Notes: generated by a model from the letters alone, not told the origin. Counted from the first letter of the stretch, positions 17,477 through 26,885 are shown. The stretch is DNA of 64,000 nt from Methanolobus psychrophilus R15 (GCA_000306725.1 CP003083.1:2902042-2966041); one strand, 5' to 3'. Numbers and translations: made by a program.

Positions 17477-17953
17477 GGAAGGACGATCTTCCTGATAGCT
17501 GCTTTATCCTGTGTATGTATATTTTAAGTTGCATCTGCTGGCAAAGTTAATTTTAAGACCCCCTTCAGTATCCTGATAAGTGCAAACAGCACATAGCAAC
17601 TCACTCATAGAAGGCAAGTTTTAGAGCTATAAATACTTAATGTTGAACCGTCAATAAAAAGAAGCACTTTCTTTTAGATGAAGGTATATAGAACATGTTA
17701 GGAACCTTAAAATATTCATTAAGAGGGTCAATTTCAGAGGAACTTGCGATTGCTGAAAGCTTATTTTTCACCGACAGGCTTAATTCCTTTGCTGCTGTTA
17801 TAGGCGATATTGCTCTTTATTGTTTTGTTTCAACAAAGCAACTTGGAACATTGACTTTAAAAATGATATGCTGGCAGGTGAAAGATCCTTGAGGTCATCG
17901 CCTGGACGCTGCACTTTAAGGATTAGCACTTAACCACTAAAGGAATTTATGAA
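17477..17953 (+). promoter_or_regulatory. Upstream region and long leader of the DEAD-box helicase
   Basis: 477 bases. A TATA-like stretch (TATAAATACTTAA, near 17618-17630) would start a leader of about 300 bases. Near its 3' end GATCCTT (17884-17890) and AAGGATT (17918-17924) can pair around an inner AGG/CCT stem just before the AAAGGAATT ribosome site. A 65-codon frame at 17695-17892 lacks a good ribosome site and recognisable content. Long leaders on cold-induced deaD mRNAs are known from Methanococcoides burtonii; similarity in role is inference. Confidence 0.4.
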
Positions 17954-19249
17954 ATGGAATCTATAACATTTAGTCAACTTAATCTTTCACAAAGTATTAT
18001 AAATGCCATCAAGGATATCGGTTATGAAGAGCCGACTCCCATCCAGGCGCAGGCAATCCCATTAATAATGGAAGGCAAGGATGTGATCGGACAGGCACAG
18101 ACAGGGACTGGCAAGACAGCAGCCTTTGGTATCCCTGCCCTTGAGCTGGTAGATCCGGAATTCAATGATGTACAGGTCCTCGTGCTCTGCCCGACACGAG
18201 AACTGGCAAACCAGGTTGCAGACGAGCTGACCAAACTCTCAGCTTACCAGAAGCTTCGAATACTGCCTATATATGGCGGACAGAGTCTGGACAGACAGAT
18301 CAAGGCTCTGCGAAGAGGGGTCCACATCATCATAGGGACGCCCGGAAGGGTCATGGACCACATAGAGCGCAAGACACTGAACCTTGAGAACGTAGCAATG
18401 GTAGTTCTCGATGAGGCAGATGAGATGCTTGACATGGGTTTCAGGGAGGACATTGAGCTTATCCTGACAAAGGTGCCGGATGACAGGCAGACCATCCTGT
18501 TCTCAGCAACCATGCCTGCTCTTATAATGAAACTGACAAAAAGGTTCCAAAGGGACCCCCAGCTTGTCAAAACCATTCACAAGAAAGTCACAGTCCCCAA
18601 CGTGGAACAGTCTTACTTTGAAGTGAAGTTCCATACAAAACCGGAGGTACTCTGCAGGCTCATCGATATCTATGATGTCAAATCATCCCTGGTTTTCTGT
18701 AATACAAAAAGAGCTGTTGACGAACTGGTTGATACTCTTAAGACAAGAGGATACCTGGCAGACGGCCTGCATGGTGATATGAAGCAGCAGCAGAGAGAAA
18801 GAGTTATGGCCAGCTTCAGGAAAGGGGACATAGAGACTCTTGTTGCCACCGACGTGGCAGCCCGTGGAATAGATGTGGAGAACATAGAGGTTGTTTTCAA
18901 TTTTGACCTGCCCCAAGATGAGGAATCATATGTCCACCGCATAGGAAGGACCGGCAGGGCAGGAAGACAGGGACGTGCATTCACATTTGTTACCGGCAGG
19001 GAGCTTTACAAGATCAAAAGTATCCAGAAGTACACCAATGTGAAGATACTCAGCCAGAAAGTGCCAACAAGAAGCGATGCCGAGGAAATCAAGGCTAATA
19101 TGCTGGCACAGAAGGTCAAAGATACAATTGATTCGGGCCACATGGGCAAATATGTAAACTGGGTCGAGAGGATGACAGAAGAAGAGTACACATCTGTGGA
19201 TGTTGCCGCAGCACTTGTGAAGATGATGCTTGCTGAAGATAACAAGTGA
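17954..19249 (+). CDS. deaD: DEAD-box ATP-dependent RNA helicase
   Basis: 431 residues with the ordered helicase motifs: Q motif (PTPIQAQAIP), I (AQTGTGKTAA), Ia (PTRELANQ), II (DEAD), III (SAT), IV-VI (FCNTKR, ATDVAARGIDV, HRIGRTGRAG). The C-terminal extension is short (about 70 residues) and not strongly basic. It unwinds RNA, often in ribosome assembly or cold adaptation. Expression probably depends on the long leader before it. A GC-rich hairpin terminator follows the stop. Confidence 0.95.
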   Translation: MESITFSQLNLSQSIINAIKDIGYEEPTPIQAQAIPLIMEGKDVIGQAQTGTGKTAAFGIPALELVDPEFNDVQVLVLCPTRELANQVADELTKLSAYQKLRILPIYGGQSLDRQIKALRRGVHIIIGTPGRVMDHIERKTLNLENVAMVVLDEADEMLDMGFREDIELILTKVPDDRQTILFSATMPALIMKLTKRFQRDPQLVKTIHKKVTVPNVEQSYFEVKFHTKPEVLCRLIDIYDVKSSLVFCNTKRAVDELVDTLKTRGYLADGLHGDMKQQQRERVMASFRKGDIETLVATDVAARGIDVENIEVVFNFDLPQDEESYVHRIGRTGRAGRQGRAFTFVTGRELYKIKSIQKYTNVKILSQKVPTRSDAEEIKANMLAQKVKDTIDSGHMGKYVNWVERMTEEEYTSVDVAAALVKMMLAEDNK

Positions 19250-19261
19250 ACACTGCAATAG

Positions 19262-19288
19262 TGCCGGTTTTTACACCGGCATTTATTT
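19262..19288 (+). terminator. Hairpin terminator after the DEAD-box helicase
   Basis: TGCCGGT-TTTTAC-ACCGGCA (19262-19281), a perfect 7-bp stem, is followed by TTTATTT. It lies 13 bases after the helicase stop. Confidence 0.65.
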
Positions 19289-19472
19289 GGTCTTACGGTT
19301 CAAGTTATATATAGTGAACAACATAGATTGTTCAGACTTGAGAATAGAGTTTATTCGAATAGGATTTTTCAAGTGTTTTGCACCTTTTGTGTAACAGCAT
19401 TTCATTGAATATCCCTTTTTTAATAAAGAGCAAGCAAAACACGCACTAAGCAAATGACAATGAGGAATCAAT

Positions 19473-19814
19473 CTGGCTAATTATAACAGTAGGAAAAGAC
19501 AAAGTAACGTAAGCAGTGGAAAACCCGGGGATGCTCCTGAAGTTGTTCGTGTAAGAACACCACGTAAAGACAGGAATGAAGTGCTGGCTACGGTTTCCAG
19601 TATGCTGGGAGCAAGCAGGGTAAGATTACAGTGTATGGACGGCACTGTTCGCATGGGCAGGATCCCCGGTTCAAAGAAGAAGAGAATGTGGGTTCATGAA
19701 GGAGACATCGTAATAGTGACTCCATGGTCCTTTCAGGACGAAAAGGCTGACGTAGTATGGAAATACACCAGGCCACAGGTCAACTGGCTTGAGAACAAGG
19801 GATATCTTAAGTAA
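19473..19814 (+). CDS. Translation initiation factor aIF1A with apparent CTG start
   Basis: 113 residues when started at CTG 19473: a basic N-tail ([16 protein letters not shown]), then [18 protein letters not shown], the OB-fold [34 protein letters not shown] and the family ending [17 protein letters not shown]. aIF1A binds the ribosomal A site during initiation. The first conventional start (GTG 19581) would delete the first OB strand. Upstream of the CTG lie the in-frame stop TGA (19461-19463) and the ribosome site GAGGA (19463-19467), with AATC AAT as spacer and no ATG, GTG or TTG. The N-terminal sequence is family-like, so CTG is the best start. A TATA-like TTATATATAG near 19305 and an inverted repeat TGAACA/TGTTCA (19315-19334) precede it. 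Confidence 0.85.
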   Translation: MANYNSRKRQSNVSSGKPGDAPEVVRVRTPRKDRNEVLATVSSMLGASRVRLQCMDGTVRMGRIPGSKKKRMWVHEGDIVIVTPWSFQDEKADVVWKYTRPQVNWLENKGYLK

Positions 19815-20098
19815 AGAGATGAACAATCATTTCTTACTTTTCTTAGTGATTTATAATCACTTTGATCTGTGTACTATGCATTGATCATGACATTTTGTCA
19901 TAATTTCATATCCTGTGATTTGCTGCACTCCCAGGAGTGATATGACTACATAGCAAAACATATAAACACGAGTGCATAACAGTCGCAGGTAAAGCTGCAA
20001 GGGAACATTGGTTCGAAAAAAAATACCTAAGCAGAAGAATAATTAAAAAAAGTGACTTTGAAGGATCATGTCCTTCACATCAGATCATTGTGCTGCAG
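19815..20098. other. Intergenic region between aIF1A and the TRAM gene
   Basis: 284 bases of AT-rich sequence between convergent genes. A TATA-like stretch (ACATATAAACACG near 19960) precedes a segment with GCAG/CTGC pairing (19985-20000), so a small RNA is possible, but nothing firm can be named. Confidence 0.25.
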
Positions 20099-20308
20099 TT
20101 ATTCTGCAACTTGGCCAAAAGCGAACTTGCGCATCACTTTTGTAACTGAGATGGTAACTTCGTCGCCAACCTTGGTGCCTGGGACAAAGATGACAAAGCC
20201 GCTTACTCTTGCGATTCCGTCGCCTTCTCTTGCAATGTCTTCAATTGTTACGTCGTACTTCTCGCCGGCTGTTACCGGTGCTGTGGTTTCTTCAGTTCTG
20301 TTGAACAT
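20099..20308 (-). CDS. TRAM-domain mini-protein (RNA-binding)
   Basis: 69 residues, almost entirely one TRAM domain: YDVTIEDIAREGDGIARV, FVIFVPGTKVGDEVTISV, KFAFGQV. Such free-standing TRAM proteins in methanogens bind RNA and behave like cold-shock chaperones. GGATGTGAAAT precedes the ATG and is nearly the same as GGACGTGAAAT before the paralogue at 39164, so the leader is conserved between copies. Confidence 0.9.
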   Translation of the reverse strand: MFNRTEETTAPVTAGEKYDVTIEDIAREGDGIARVSGFVIFVPGTKVGDEVTISVTKVMRKFAFGQVAE

Positions 20309-20513
20309 ATAATTTCACATCCATTTTGGGTATAAGCTTAAAAAGACCTAACTACACTTGAAAACATAACGGAAAAGACGTACTATTTAACCAAATACCT
20401 TCTAATGCCATACGTTTAACAAAACAGTCAATCTTAAAGCACACTTACTAGGCAATCGTCTTATATAAGCATTGCGCCATGCAGCCAAGGCAATTCAAAA
20501 ATAAGAGAAGACG

Positions 20514-21716
20514 TCATCCGTCAAGGCCTTTCCTTCCAAAAATGTAATTTGTAACTCTGAGGGCATCCCTGTCACCCGTCTCCTTTCCTTCATCGTCGCT
20601 CAATTTAACAACTGGAATGCCATCAATTGCATGCAGTTTGATGACCATGTTAAGAGGCGGACTTGTACTGAAGAATTCCGGGTTATTAGTGAGACTTGTG
20701 CCTATCCCGAAAGTACAATTTATCTTTTCCCTGCAGTGTTCCTTAATCCTCAAAGCATCCCTTGCATGCAGGGAATCACTGAACACAATTATCTTTTTAA
20801 GAGGATCTATACCCATTGCCCTGTAATGTTTTATCACGCGATCTGCAAACCTGATAGGGTCCCCGCTATCATGCCTTACCCCATCATACAGCTTTGAGAA
20901 CTTCATGTTGAAATTGGCAAAAAAGGCTTCTGAACCAAAAGTATCTGATAATGCGATCCCAAGTTCGCCTTTGTAAATCCCGGCCCAGTTCTCAAGGGCA
21001 AAGTGGTTTGCATTCCTCAGGCCGACAAGAGCAGAATTCCCCATGATCCATTCGTGTGCGACAGTACCGATAGGATGAACCCCATACCTCATTGCAAGAA
21101 AGACATTGCTGGTACCGGAGAATACTTTCAGATCTGCCAGGTTCTTTATAACCTGATCATGAAGTTCAAAGCTTCTGCGCCGCCGTGTCCCAAACTCTGA
21201 AAATGTACAGTTACCGGCTTCAAGTTCCCTGCCGATAGCCTTTATAAAAGAACCGTACCTGGTTACAACAGATTTTTCCGGCCGGGCACATGCACTATCC
21301 ATCCACTGCGTATCTACAGTAGTGAAATATAGTTCTGATATAGCAGCCATAAGCACGATCTCCCATAAGATAGACTTGTGCCATGGACCTTTTATCTTCA
21401 GATCAAGATCGTTGTCAGGGGTGAGAGCCACGCTGACCTCAAAAGGATCAAAGCGGTAATTCCTCAGGTATTCAAGATACATGGGATTAAAATAAGGGCA
21501 TTCTGCCTTAAGCCAGCGATACTCATCATCCGTAAGGATGAGTGAAGGGATATCCTCATCTATTACCCTCCTTAGTTCCCTTATAAAACCTTCTGTGAAG
21601 CGCTGGGTTCCCCTGCTGGTGAACCTGTACTCAGCATAAGCATCCGGAAAAATCCCCAGGACCGCCATCTGCATTGTAAACTTGTAAAGGTCGTTATCAA
21701 GGATAGAGCGAATCAT
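20514..21716 (-). CDS. pncB: Nicotinate phosphoribosyltransferase
   Basis: 400 residues from the ATG at 21716, chosen because AGGAAGGA lies four bases upstream and the protein then begins [16 protein letters not shown], the typical family start. A longer frame to 21821 adds an unlikely Ser/Thr/Gly-rich tail. Landmarks: [41 protein letters not shown] (its His is the phosphorylated/catalytic region), [15 protein letters not shown] and [10 protein letters not shown]. It makes nicotinate mononucleotide from nicotinate in NAD salvage. It is transcribed divergently from the winged-helix gene. Confidence 0.93.
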   Translation of the reverse strand: MIRSILDNDLYKFTMQMAVLGIFPDAYAEYRFTSRGTQRFTEGFIRELRRVIDEDIPSLILTDDEYRWLKAECPYFNPMYLEYLRNYRFDPFEVSVALTPDNDLDLKIKGPWHKSILWEIVLMAAISELYFTTVDTQWMDSACARPEKSVVTRYGSFIKAIGRELEAGNCTFSEFGTRRRRSFELHDQVIKNLADLKVFSGTSNVFLAMRYGVHPIGTVAHEWIMGNSALVGLRNANHFALENWAGIYKGELGIALSDTFGSEAFFANFNMKFSKLYDGVRHDSGDPIRFADRVIKHYRAMGIDPLKKIIVFSDSLHARDALRIKEHCREKINCTFGIGTSLTNNPEFFSTSPPLNMVIKLHAIDGIPVVKLSDDEGKETGDRDALRVTNYIFGRKGLDG

Positions 21717-21901
21717 CAGATCCTTCCTGTATACCATGGTGCCTGAATCAGTATTACTTCCCGTATTACTTCCTTTGTATATACCTATTTGTGTTAAATA
21801 TCCGCCTGACCAGAAAAGCACCTATCACCCAAAAGACAATCGATACACATTAATATAGATTAATGTCATTAAAGTGTACAGAAAGAGCCCCAGGTGCATG
21901 C

Positions 21902-22678
21902 ATGAAAAGGAATGAAAATCAGACAAACCTGCAAGAAAACCATTATTCTGAGGAACTTGCAGGAATAAAAGCAGATATATCGTCCCTGAGTCAGGTTGTC
22001 GCCAGGGTGGTCGAGCAGGCGAATGATCAGCAACTTAACATAATGTTTTCGGAGCTGAAGAACGACATTTCAAAGCCGCTGATAAATTACATGATCCAGG
22101 ATAGCAAAAATGCCCTCAGCAGCAAGATGTGCACAGACTGTGACAAGAAAGAGATATGCAGAGCAGCTTTTGAGAAACTGCTCCAGGAAACTGCTTTGCT
22201 ACTTATGGATAATCAAGTTGGTGAAGAGATGATCGAACAATACGAAAAACGTTTTGAGGAACTCAGAGAATTGGCTACTACCGGGAATTGTGATTCATGC
22301 ACATCCCATGCCTCAGAAGTTTTCAGAAAGCAGCTGGATCTCATCCGCTCATTGAACGTCTCCGGCAAAAATAAGAGTGAAAGATTGGCCCCTGGAATAA
22401 GTGAACTCCCGGATGAAGTGGTCAGTTATATATGCGAACCACTTGCGAACAAACAAAGACTTCTGATGCTTCGGGCACTGAGTACAGGGTCAAAGAGTTT
22501 CTCTGAGCTTTCCAGGGTAACAGGTCTTCGGGGAGGAAACCTGTTGTTCCATCTCCAGAAACTGACCGATAGCAAGATAGTCAGCCAGAGAAACGAGCGT
22601 GGAGACTACTTTCTCACGCAAAGGGGCTACACAATCCTGCATGGACTTGCGGGGCTGTACAAAGGCCTGCAGGAATGA
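21902..22678 (+). CDS. Winged-helix regulator with cysteine-rich sensor-like half
   Basis: 258 residues. The C-terminal 80 residues form an ArsR-like winged helix (LANKQRLLMLRALSTGSKSFSELSRVTGL...LLFHLQKLTDSKIV). The N-terminal part is helical and holds CTDCDKKEIC (C-x2-C-x5-C) and CDSC, which could bind zinc or an Fe-S cluster and sense redox or metal; this is inference. The ATG at 21902 is chosen over 21863 because the TATA-like TTAATATAG at 21851-21859 is too close to 21863, and GGTG precedes 21902. It is divergent from pncB, so it might regulate NAD salvage. Confidence 0.7.
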   Translation: MKRNENQTNLQENHYSEELAGIKADISSLSQVVARVVEQANDQQLNIMFSELKNDISKPLINYMIQDSKNALSSKMCTDCDKKEICRAAFEKLLQETALLLMDNQVGEEMIEQYEKRFEELRELATTGNCDSCTSHASEVFRKQLDLIRSLNVSGKNKSERLAPGISELPDEVVSYICEPLANKQRLLMLRALSTGSKSFSELSRVTGLRGGNLLFHLQKLTDSKIVSQRNERGDYFLTQRGYTILHGLAGLYKGLQE

Positions 22679-22707
22679 AGAAATGGGAAGAATAAAATTG
22701 GAACGTT

Positions 22708-23085
22708 TTATTTCAGGCCAATTATGTTTCCTGGCGGGCACTCATGTCCTGCGAGATATATTCCCAGAAGCTCCTCTGCTGTCTCTGTTCCCAGTTTCTC
22801 CTCCACCATCCCGAGAAATACCTGGATATATTGAGGAGGCACGCAACCAAGGCTTTCCTCTCCGCTCCTGATGAGGGATACCAGATAGCCAAGCTCTCCT
22901 GCATCCAGGAGCGAGATGCGCATCCTGAAGTCCTCTTCGCTCCGGGAATAGTGATTGGAAAGAGGTGGCAGTATCGACCTGTAGGGTGCCCTTGAGCCAG
23001 AGCACATGAGACCTGCGCATTCCGGTGCAAGCTTTTTCAGCAATTCGATGTCCTTTTGGGATAGTTCACGTACCACTATGATCAC
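22708..23085 (-). CDS. Conserved methanogen protein, function unknown
   Basis: 125 residues, probably from GTG 23085 (VIIVVRELSQKDIELLKKL). It is mostly helical with a central CAGLMCSGS and a C-terminal GHECPPGN. I recognise no domain. It lies convergent with the winged-helix gene and 73 bases downstream of the coiled-coil gene on the same strand, possibly one transcript. Confidence 0.6.
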   Translation of the reverse strand: MIIVVRELSQKDIELLKKLAPECAGLMCSGSRAPYRSILPPLSNHYSRSEEDFRMRISLLDAGELGYLVSLIRSGEESLGCVPPQYIQVFLGMVEEKLGTETAEELLGIYLAGHECPPGNIIGLK

Positions 23086-23158
23086 CTGTAAATTAGATGA
23101 TGATTAGTTTAAGACCACAAGTAGTTAACCGGCCACGTGACACAGAGTCGCCTTTCCA

Positions 23159-24022
23159 TCAGACAAAAGGCTTGATGGATAACTGTTGCAAACACAAGTT
23201 ACGCTCAAGAAGCTTTGAACATATGGCCATCTCTTTCAAGTCAGCCATCGCTTTATCGAGTTTTTGGTTGAGCTCCTGAACCTCTTCTTCAAGGGTCCTG
23301 ATATACTCAGACTGCTGGTCCGTACGTGCATCGAGCTTACGGATATCCAGGTGCTGTCGGTGCATGGTTACATATTTGCCGATCTCCTCTTCGGTCTTTT
23401 GCCTGACCTGGACTAATTCACATTTGCGGGACTCCACTTCCATTTCATGGGCATTGAGTGTTTCTAAGAGGTGCTCCACATAAGTGCGTTTGCGTTCTAC
23501 TTTCTCATTCTCCACATCGATACCAATATCCATGGATACAAGTTCTGCCTTTCTGGCGGCAATCCTTTGCTCCCTGCGGTCAAGCCTTTTCTGTACTTTC
23601 TCAAGACGCTTCTGTTTTTCATGGATAGCAAGCTCTTGCTCCAACTGGGACCTCAGTATGCTGTAGTGTTCACTCTTACGTTTTTCAAGAGAATCAAAAT
23701 CAATATTATACCTGTCAACACGAGACTGGAGGTCCTTTTCCTTTCTGGAGAATTCTTCTCTCCGTTTCTCAAATTCTTTTTTAGAAAGCCGGAGTTCCTC
23801 ATTCTTGACCAGAAGCTCCTCATATTCCATTGAGATAAGCTTCTTAGCCTCCCGGATCTTGCCATACTCTTCTACTATAATGGATTCATCGGACTTGATC
23901 TCCTGTTTCAACATCGCGATCTCAGCCCGTTTCTTCTCGATCTCATCGAGCTGGCGGAAGTAGGTGTTCTTGGTATCCTCCAGAGCCTGGAGCTGGTTCA
24001 TATAGTAAAGTTCCTCACTCAT
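23159..24022 (-). CDS. Coiled-coil protein
   Basis: 287 residues, nearly all heptad-rich Glu/Lys/Arg/Leu helix from residue 8 to 265 (for example EIEKKRAEIAMLKQEIKSD, RKEKDLQSRVDRYNIDF, RTLEEEVQELNQKLDKAM). No globular domain, signal peptide or membrane helix is visible. A structural or scaffold role is likely but cannot be named. AAGGTGTCAAT before the ATG is a reasonable ribosome site. Confidence 0.7.
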   Translation of the reverse strand: MSEELYYMNQLQALEDTKNTYFRQLDEIEKKRAEIAMLKQEIKSDESIIVEEYGKIREAKKLISMEYEELLVKNEELRLSKKEFEKRREEFSRKEKDLQSRVDRYNIDFDSLEKRKSEHYSILRSQLEQELAIHEKQKRLEKVQKRLDRREQRIAARKAELVSMDIGIDVENEKVERKRTYVEHLLETLNAHEMEVESRKCELVQVRQKTEEEIGKYVTMHRQHLDIRKLDARTDQQSEYIRTLEEEVQELNQKLDKAMADLKEMAICSKLLERNLCLQQLSIKPFV

Positions 24023-24433
24023 ATTGACACCTTCTTGAAACCTTCACCCTTTTAATGGCCCTGTTAATGAAAACTGCGTTAATAAATGGTATCTAGCATC
24101 GATTATTATATACGATAAAAGATTGTTATGTCAAAATATAAAAATCCCATGTTCACAATTTAATGTAATAATCCTGTTTTAGGGACTTATCAACACATAA
24201 TGTGCACACAATATGCACATAGTACCCGTATAGAGAATTCAGGATATCGCTGAAAAAGAGAAGGCAGCAGTTCTTTCAAACCGGAGTCATGGTTACGGAA
24301 CCTGCAGGATTGTCAAAAAGCATGCCTGGCCATCCTATAAAGTTAATATTATCGAAGAGAGGCATTTATGAATAGAAAAAATATATATAATTATTGATAT
24401 AATCTATTGCGTAGTTATGAGGAAGAGGTAAAA
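24023..24433. promoter_or_regulatory. Divergent promoter region between coiled-coil and Cache-HAMP genes
   Basis: 411 bases with no gene. The plus-strand gene has a strong TATA-like AAATATATATAATT near 24379-24393, giving a short leader to the ATG at 24434. The middle is unremarkable. Confidence 0.35.
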
Positions 24434-25282
24434 ATGGTGAAATGGTATAACAGCCTGGAAACAAAACTGACTGTAAGCTTTATGGTACTGATTTTACTTG
24501 TGTCAATGAGTACCTTCGCCTTTACGGTCCATGAAGCAAAAACAGCTATAACCGACCAGATGAAAGAGGAATTATTCCTAACTGCAAAAATAATGTCAAG
24601 CCAGATCGACGGAGATCTTCTAAACCAGATCAATGTAAAAGAAGATACTGAGAACGAGGCATTCATGCAGGTATATCAGAAACTTGAGGATTTAAGAGGA
24701 GATAATACTGACATAATTACATATGTATATATAATGAGATTGGATGGAGAAGGGAATGCCAGATTCATTGTGGATGCTGATTACCTTGAAGATGGCATCA
24801 TAGATGTTTATGCTGACCAGCTTTATGAGGATGCCCCGATTGAAGATATAAACATGGGTATGTTAGAGCCATATGTTTCAGAAGAACCTTACACAGATGA
24901 GTGGGGCACATTCATGACGGGCTATTCTCCCATATATGATTCCAATGGCAATATTGCAGGTGTCCTTGGAGTCGATTTTGACATAGCTACTGTCAAAGAG
25001 AAGCAGGATTTCCTGAGTTCCCTGGTCTATTATATACTGATTGGCTCAATACTTGCTGCCAGCTCGGTAGTTATGTATTTCTCAAGGACGATCATTAAGG
25101 ATCTGAACAGTATCACCAAGGTTGCAAAAAGTATCTCAGACGGAGAATTGAATGTAGACCTCCCAACAATTAAATCCAAGTCAGAGATCTATGAATTAAA
25201 CGAAGGGATGAGAAGTGTGCTTGCGGTAGTTGAATTCCTTACAGACGAAGTTGATGGGAAATCAAAGGAAGGTGACCAGTAA
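24434..25282 (+). CDS. Cache-HAMP membrane sensor without output domain
   Basis: 282 residues from the ATG at 24434, which follows GAGGTAAAA. Transmembrane helix 1 (about 13-33) and helix 2 (about 195-215) flank an extracellular Cache-like domain (ITYVYIMRLDGEGNARFIVDADY; GYSPIYDSNGNIAGVLGVDFD). A HAMP linker follows (RTIIKDLNSITKVAKSISDGELNV) and the protein ends some 30 residues later, with no methyl-accepting, kinase or other output domain. The 55-residue gene starts on the very next base after the stop, so the two are translationally linked and the small protein may be the cytoplasmic partner. Confidence 0.8.
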   Translation: MVKWYNSLETKLTVSFMVLILLVSMSTFAFTVHEAKTAITDQMKEELFLTAKIMSSQIDGDLLNQINVKEDTENEAFMQVYQKLEDLRGDNTDIITYVYIMRLDGEGNARFIVDADYLEDGIIDVYADQLYEDAPIEDINMGMLEPYVSEEPYTDEWGTFMTGYSPIYDSNGNIAGVLGVDFDIATVKEKQDFLSSLVYYILIGSILAASSVVMYFSRTIIKDLNSITKVAKSISDGELNVDLPTIKSKSEIYELNEGMRSVLAVVEFLTDEVDGKSKEGDQ

Positions 25283-25450
25283 ATGGGTCAAAAATTACAG
25301 TCATATTTTGAAGTTGCAAAAGCAAAGGGCGGTCTTAGTGCGCAGATAAAACTTGCTGCAATAACCAAGATGAGCTCAGCAAAAGCAGCATCTCAAGAAG
25401 ACTCTCCTGCAAACATAGCATTATTTGAGAAAGCAATTTCCATGATTTAA
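25283..25450 (+). CDS. 55-residue companion of the Cache-HAMP sensor
   Basis: ATG 25283 begins immediately after the TAA of the sensor gene (25280-25282), with AAGGAAGGTGACCAG as an overlapping ribosome site inside the upstream gene. The product is short and helical, with YFEVAKAKGGLSAQIKLA, ITKMSSAKAAS and PANIALFEKAISMI. I have no firm family name. Because the sensor lacks an output module, a role as its signalling partner is plausible but inferred. Confidence 0.65.
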   Translation: MGQKLQSYFEVAKAKGGLSAQIKLAAITKMSSAKAASQEDSPANIALFEKAISMI

Positions 25451-25663
25451 TTTTTTGACTCTGCAGGAATAATCACAGATGCACATTTAATAATGCCAGC
25501 CACAAAGAACACAGACCTCACAAGAAATACTCATATTAGTTTCTGAGCTTTTGATGTTCTGTGTTTTCTGTGGACTTTTGCGGTTCAAATATAAATACAG
25601 GGTTTCTACAAAATCACTTTTATTGTATTCCTTATTGCCAATCCTTTTTAATACCGATAACTT

Positions 25664-25828
25664 TTACTCTTCTAAACTTCCTTCGATCTTGGAACCATCA
25701 TAAGTGCAGCGAGTATTGATCACTCCCTGAAGGATTGGCTTATAGCAGGCGTCGTCATCATTTGAGGCTGCAACAGGACCATCGTAATCAATATCACTTA
25801 TTTCTTCCCACGTCTTTAATGATTTCAT
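25664..25828 (-). CDS. Small acidic protein (54 residues), function unknown
   Basis: Starts at the ATG on 25828-25826 with a strong TAAGGGAGATAAT ribosome site, ends with TAA at 25664. The product is acidic with three Trp/Tyr-containing stretches (SLKTWEEISDIDYDGP, ACYKPILQGVINTR) and two cysteines. No family is recognised. The good ribosome site and balanced codon use argue that it is real. Confidence 0.5.
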   Translation of the reverse strand: MKSLKTWEEISDIDYDGPVAASNDDDACYKPILQGVINTRCTYDGSKIEGSLEE

Positions 25829-25858
25829 ATTATCTCCCTTAAACTTGCGAAAACTGGC

Positions 25859-26041
25859 TTACCTTCTCCAAAGGTACCAGACATCTCGAGAATAATCCAA
25901 TCCCTTATCACGAGCACCCCACTGCCAGCAAGACGTAGTAAGTGATTTTTGCATATAACCTAAACCGTTCTTAATATTACGAATGAAGTTATATTTAGCT
26001 TGCAGAATATGTTTCAATAACGTTATAATTTCAATGTCCAT
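25859..26041 (-). CDS. Possible 60-residue protein upstream of the small acidic gene
   Basis: The frame ends 30 bases before the small acidic gene on the same strand. The N-terminal half is helical (EIITLLKHILQAKYNF) and the C-terminus is rich in Trp and Arg (CWQWGARDKGLDYSRDVWYLWRR). No clear ribosome site is present, so it may be a gene fragment or chance frame. Confidence 0.3.
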   Translation of the reverse strand: MDIEIITLLKHILQAKYNFIRNIKNGLGYMQKSLTTSCWQWGARDKGLDYSRDVWYLWRR

Positions 26042-26245
26042 CTTAAAATAAGGAGTTTTGTTTGCTAGTAATGTTTTAAGGGAGCAAGAATTTAAATCGG
26101 ATACAAAAAATGGATGATAAAATAATGTTATATCAATCCTCTAATAAAAATGACAGATCCCATGTCAGTATAAGAGTCTGTCAACTATATTAAATAAGCG
26201 GGAGATGTATTTGCAATTGCACCCGCAATCAATATTTTAATTGAT

Positions 26246-26270
26246 TCAATCAATCAATCAATCAATCAAT
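26246..26270. repeat. TCAA tetranucleotide repeat
   Basis: Six and a quarter uninterrupted copies of a 4-base unit (TCAATCAATCAA...) directly downstream of the small gene ending at 26283. Such a tract can change length by slippage. Confidence 0.9.
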
Positions 26271-26282
26271 GTGTTAATTAAT

Positions 26283-26546
26283 TCAATCCTTCAGCGCTTC
26301 AAGGAGAGTATCAGCTTCCTGTTTTGATACAAAGACCCCTTCCCTGTTGTCACTGACATGCACTCCATTATCGTTGAAACTCATGCTGATGAATCCGAAT
26401 GTTGACATTGTACCGAGTGTATTGTCAGAGCCTATTCCTTCAAGTTCCATCTTGAGGATGGAAATGTAGTTTTTTGGAACAAATACTGCGTCACCGCTGG
26501 TATCCACAATAACTATACCGTTTTTATCAACTGAAAAACTGTTCAT
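26283..26546 (-). CDS. Small beta-rich protein, function unknown
   Basis: 87 residues with two similar halves: IVIVDTSGDAVFVPKNYISIL and VHVSDNREGVFVSKQEADTLL, suggesting an internal duplication. CGGAGAATTAGA precedes the ATG. No named domain is recognised. It ends at a TCAA repeat tract. Role unknown. Confidence 0.6.
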   Translation of the reverse strand: MNSFSVDKNGIVIVDTSGDAVFVPKNYISILKMELEGIGSDNTLGTMSTFGFISMSFNDNGVHVSDNREGVFVSKQEADTLLEALKD

Positions 26547-26885
26547 TCTAATTCTCCGTTTTTTAATAAGTCTGCTGTGTTAAATACAGACTATTCTCTA
26601 TATATTCCTCTTCAAATAAAAACCTAATTTCTAAATATAATTAAATAGTCAGTAAATAATCATTCCCTGCCTTTCCCACAGTCCTATCGTCTAACTCACA
26701 CATCGTAGAGCAGAAAACCTGAATGCATTATATTCGACATAGCTGATGCGTGTCAGAGAACCGGAGTATGAAATACATAGACAGAATAGGATTCAGTAAA
26801 GGAAATTGGAGGTGATTTTCTCATCTTTTCCTCATAAAACTGTTCTTTATCTCGACAGAACCCTATCAGCAAAAAAAAGAGGGGC
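26547..26885. other. Intergenic region
   Basis: 339 bases. It contains the promoter of the 26546 gene (a TATATATT stretch near 26597) and the untranslated tail of the Cache lipoprotein gene. Nothing else is recognisable. Confidence 0.3.

Noticed and set aside
17695-17892. 65-codon frame in the helicase leader
   Set aside because: No good ribosome site, no recognisable content, and it lies within what looks like a leader.
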